The position numbers were made by a program, and so were the translations under genes. 42,664 nucleotides of DNA. Origin: an uncultured Bacilli bacterium (GTDB lineage: Bacteria > Bacillota_I > Bacilli_A > RFN20 > CAG-631). The notes beneath the pieces were generated by a model that made no database searches, had not been told where the DNA came from, and worked only from the letters and a program-made list of their open reading frames with translations. Location of the stretch: positions 1 to 42,664 of the forward strand of contig CANQTM010000012.1 in the NCBI GenBank assembly GCA_947626825.1, in the 5' to 3' direction. Numbering within the stretch: the stretch's first letter is position 1; each line of letters begins with the position of its first letter. Positions 40,682 through 42,664 of the stretch are shown here, piece after piece.

Positions 40682-41953
40682 TTATTTCTTATTCTTTTGA
40701 TATAATTCTTTTAAATTAGAAGTACGATTTATTTTTGACAATCTTTCATAATTTTTTATTAATGATAATTCATATGGGCCTGAATTATAATTTGGTTCAT
40801 AAAATTTCATATCTTTAATTAATGTTGGTAAATATTGAATTTTATCAACTAAATCTAAACGATCATATTCATATTTTTCATCATCACTTAAACCAACTGG
40901 AGTTAAATGAAGATATGATGGCATTTTAAAATCATGAGTATTAACTAAATCTATAGCTTTATGAATTGCATTATTAGCTGATTTTGATTTTGGGGACAAT
41001 GCTAAATCACAAACTGCAAATCCAAGTGGAATAGCACCTTCTGGAAAACCAACAAGTCTTGCTGTGGCAATTGCATTGTATGTTCTATCAACAGCAGCTG
41101 GATTTGCAAGTCCAATATCTTCATAAGCAGTAACCAATAATCGTCTTTCAATTGAATCTAAATCATCTGCTGCAATTAATCTTGCAAGATAATATAAAGC
41201 TGCATCAACATCTGATCCTCTAATTGATTTTTGTAATGCACTAACTGCATCATAATGGCCATCTTCATCTTTGTCGATGGTTGAATTTGCTTTTTTAACA
41301 ACATCAGAAATTATATTTTCATCAATTAAATTATTAGCAGATGATAGTGATGCAAGTTCTAATTTATTTAAAGCAAATCTTAAATCACCACCTGAAAAGT
41401 TTGCTAACATTTCTAATGCTTTATCTGTAATTTGATATTTATTGTCAAGACCTTCTTTAAGAATCATGGCTCTTTTTAAAGCAATAATTATATCATTTTT
41501 TTCTAGTGGTTTAATTTCAACTAAATGGCATCTACTTCTGATAGCACTATTTATAGAATGATATGGATTACTTGTAGTTGCTCCAATTAATGTAATTGTG
41601 CCATTTTCAATGTGTGGAAGCAAAATGTCTTGTATGTTTTTATTTAATCGATGTACTTCATCTATTATCAAAACATATCCATCATGAAGTGTTGCTTCAA
41701 ATATAGCAGATTCTATATCTTTTTTTGAAGATGTTACGGCATTTAACATACTATATTTAATGTTTAATGTATTGGCAATTACCATGGCAAGTGTTGTTTT
41801 TCCAGTACCTGGTTGACCATAAAAAATCATAGAAGTAAGCATATTATTATTGATCATATTATTAATGAATTTGTTTGGCCCTAAAATATGTTTTTGACCT
41901 AAAATATCATCTAATGTTTTTGGCCTTACACGATATGCTAATGGTTGTTTCAT
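40682..41953 (-). CDS. rarA: Replication-associated recombination protein RarA (MgsA) AAA+ ATPase
   Basis: The start at 41953 (MKQPLAYRVRPKTLDDILG, 423 residues) has AGGAAGTG upstream; a 17-residue upstream extension is a hydrophobic artefact. The AAA+ domain has Walker A GQPGTGKTT (about 46-54), Walker B VLIIDEVHRLNK and the ATTSNP sensor 1. The C-terminal MgsA domain shows KSIRGSDVDAALYYLARL and TAYEDIGLANP. It acts at stalled forks. The neighbour dtd is divergent. Confidence 0.95.
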   Translation of the reverse strand: MKQPLAYRVRPKTLDDILGQKHILGPNKFINNMINNNMLTSMIFYGQPGTGKTTLAMVIANTLNIKYSMLNAVTSSKKDIESAIFEATLHDGYVLIIDEVHRLNKNIQDILLPHIENGTITLIGATTSNPYHSINSAIRSRCHLVEIKPLEKNDIIIALKRAMILKEGLDNKYQITDKALEMLANFSGGDLRFALNKLELASLSSANNLIDENIISDVVKKANSTIDKDEDGHYDAVSALQKSIRGSDVDAALYYLARLIAADDLDSIERRLLVTAYEDIGLANPAAVDRTYNAIATARLVGFPEGAIPLGFAVCDLALSPKSKSANNAIHKAIDLVNTHDFKMPSYLHLTPVGLSDDEKYEYDRLDLVDKIQYLPTLIKDMKFYEPNYNSGPYELSLIKNYERLSKINRTSNLKELYQKNKK

Positions 41954-42046
41954 AAATTCACTTCCTAACAAAATAATTTTAAATAAAAAAAATAAGTAGT
42001 GCAATAATAAAATGTGTTAAAATTTAATAAGAAAGTAGGTGTTGAT

Positions 42047-42481
42047 ATGAAGGTTGTTTTACAAGTTGTTAAAAAAGCAAATGTTAAAGTTAAAAATAAA
42101 ATTGTTGGAAAAATTAATAATGGCTATTTATTGTTAGTTGGAATTGAACAAAAAGACAATTTAGAGATAGTTAAAAAAATGGCAAAAAAAATTATTGATA
42201 TAAGAATTAATAAAGATAGTAATAATAAAACTAATTTATCTTTAAAAGAAGTTGGTGGTTCTATTTTATCTGTTTCACAATTTACATTGTGTGCTAATTT
42301 AGAATCTCGTAGGCCAAGTTTTTCAAATGCTGCAAATGCCACTGATGCCAAAAAATTATATGAAAGTTTTAATGAAGAATTAAAAAAATACGATGTTGAT
42401 GTTGCTTGTGGTATTTTCCAAGAAAAAATGGAAGTTAGTTTAGTTAATGATGGTCCATTTACTATCATATTAGAAATTTAA
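42047..42481 (+). CDS. dtd: D-aminoacyl-tRNA deacylase
   Basis: The start at 42047 (144 residues, MKVVLQVVKKANVKV) has AAAGTAGGTG upstream; the extension to 42014 has none. It carries the family motifs SQFTLCA (about 82-88, catalytic Thr) and NDGPFT (about 134-139; usually a cis-Gly-Pro). It hydrolyses D-amino acids from mischarged tRNAs. It is divergent from rarA, with the promoters in the 93-bp gap. Confidence 0.93.
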   Translation: MKVVLQVVKKANVKVKNKIVGKINNGYLLLVGIEQKDNLEIVKKMAKKIIDIRINKDSNNKTNLSLKEVGGSILSVSQFTLCANLESRRPSFSNAANATDAKKLYESFNEELKKYDVDVACGIFQEKMEVSLVNDGPFTIILEI

Positions 42482-42607
42482 AATAAATACGATTTATAAT
42501 TTCTTATTGATTAAAATTTATTTTTAGTAATACATGGATTTATATATTTCATATTATTAAAAGGAATAAGTTATTTAATACGCAAATAAAAAAAATAAAA
42601 ATAAGTA

Positions 42608-42637
42608 TTGACACAGTTAAAAGAGGAATGATAGAAT
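42608..42637 (+). promoter_or_regulatory. Consensus promoter at the right edge
   Basis: TTGACA (42608-42613) and TAGAAT (42632-42637) are 18 bp apart. The transcript would begin near 42643 with GGGCTGAGCC, which can fold (GGCT with AGCC), and runs off the window with no ORF; it could lead a structured RNA or a gene beyond the edge. The 126 bp between dtd and this promoter hold nothing else recognisable. Confidence 0.7.
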
Positions 42638-42664
42638 AATAGGGCTGAGCCAAAAAAGCCAATA

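Overview
The window is a chromosomal segment of a very AT-rich low-GC Gram-positive bacterium. Gene content and order are Firmicutes-like: ezrA, a cysteine desulfurase and thiI; lon and engB; a ylbD-ylbE-ylbF-rsmD run; ytqB and rdgB; mgtE; rarA; dtd. Several genes belong to families tied to endospores: a SpoVID-like protein followed by a YsxE/CotS-like kinase-fold protein just downstream of lon-engB (as in Bacillus, with the hem genes missing in between), YlbJ, YlbD, and a collagen-like Gly-X-Thr protein of the exosporium-filament kind beside a SunS/SgtA-like glycosyltransferase. I infer a spore-forming or recently spore-forming member of the AT-rich Bacilli/Erysipelotrichia/Mollicutes-related lineages. 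The exact taxon cannot be read from the sequence.

Layout. 1-1583: collagen-like protein (cut by the left edge) and divergent glycosyltransferase. 1630-5788: ezrA, cysteine desulfurase, thiI, with a terminator. 5743-12123 (minus): a five-gene run, read from the right as GH2 glycosidase, iron alcohol dehydrogenase, aldose 1-epimerase, YchF GTPase and a ComEC-type metallo-beta-lactamase lipoprotein. 12281-12625: an internally deleted IS110/IS1111-type element. 12715-16726: a small ORF, a NarL/LuxR response regulator, and two divergent membrane sensors, one a complete HisKA_3 kinase and one degenerate. 16760-17762: tRNA-Arg(UCU) and tRNA-Gly(UCC) with promoters and terminators, separated by decayed DNA holding an IS30 transposase tail. 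17823-24566: an unknown helical protein, trigger factor, Lon, EngB, SpoVID-like, YsxE-like.

24612-34378 is the accessory island and the most interesting part. A minus-strand HD-RyR-SLOG protein faces a plus-strand set: TIR-DUF6273 protein, a 711-aa unknown, a deviant P-loop ATPase (KGGSGRSS), a 795-aa unknown and a GNAT acetyltransferase. The two transcription units share a 230-bp divergent control region with consensus promoters and two perfect inverted repeats, and the island is bounded by strong terminators. The domain mix (TIR, SLOG, RyR, HD) is typical of nucleotide-signal conflict systems. I read it as a candidate, probably undescribed, NAD-derived-signal defence system.

34380-42664: MscS channel, YtqB/MnmM, RdgB, then mgtE with an unusual leader (a 24-codon leader ORF and two mutually exclusive RNA helices, one trapping the mgtE start), the ylbDEF-rsmD run, YlbJ, RarA, Dtd, and a consensus promoter firing off the right edge.
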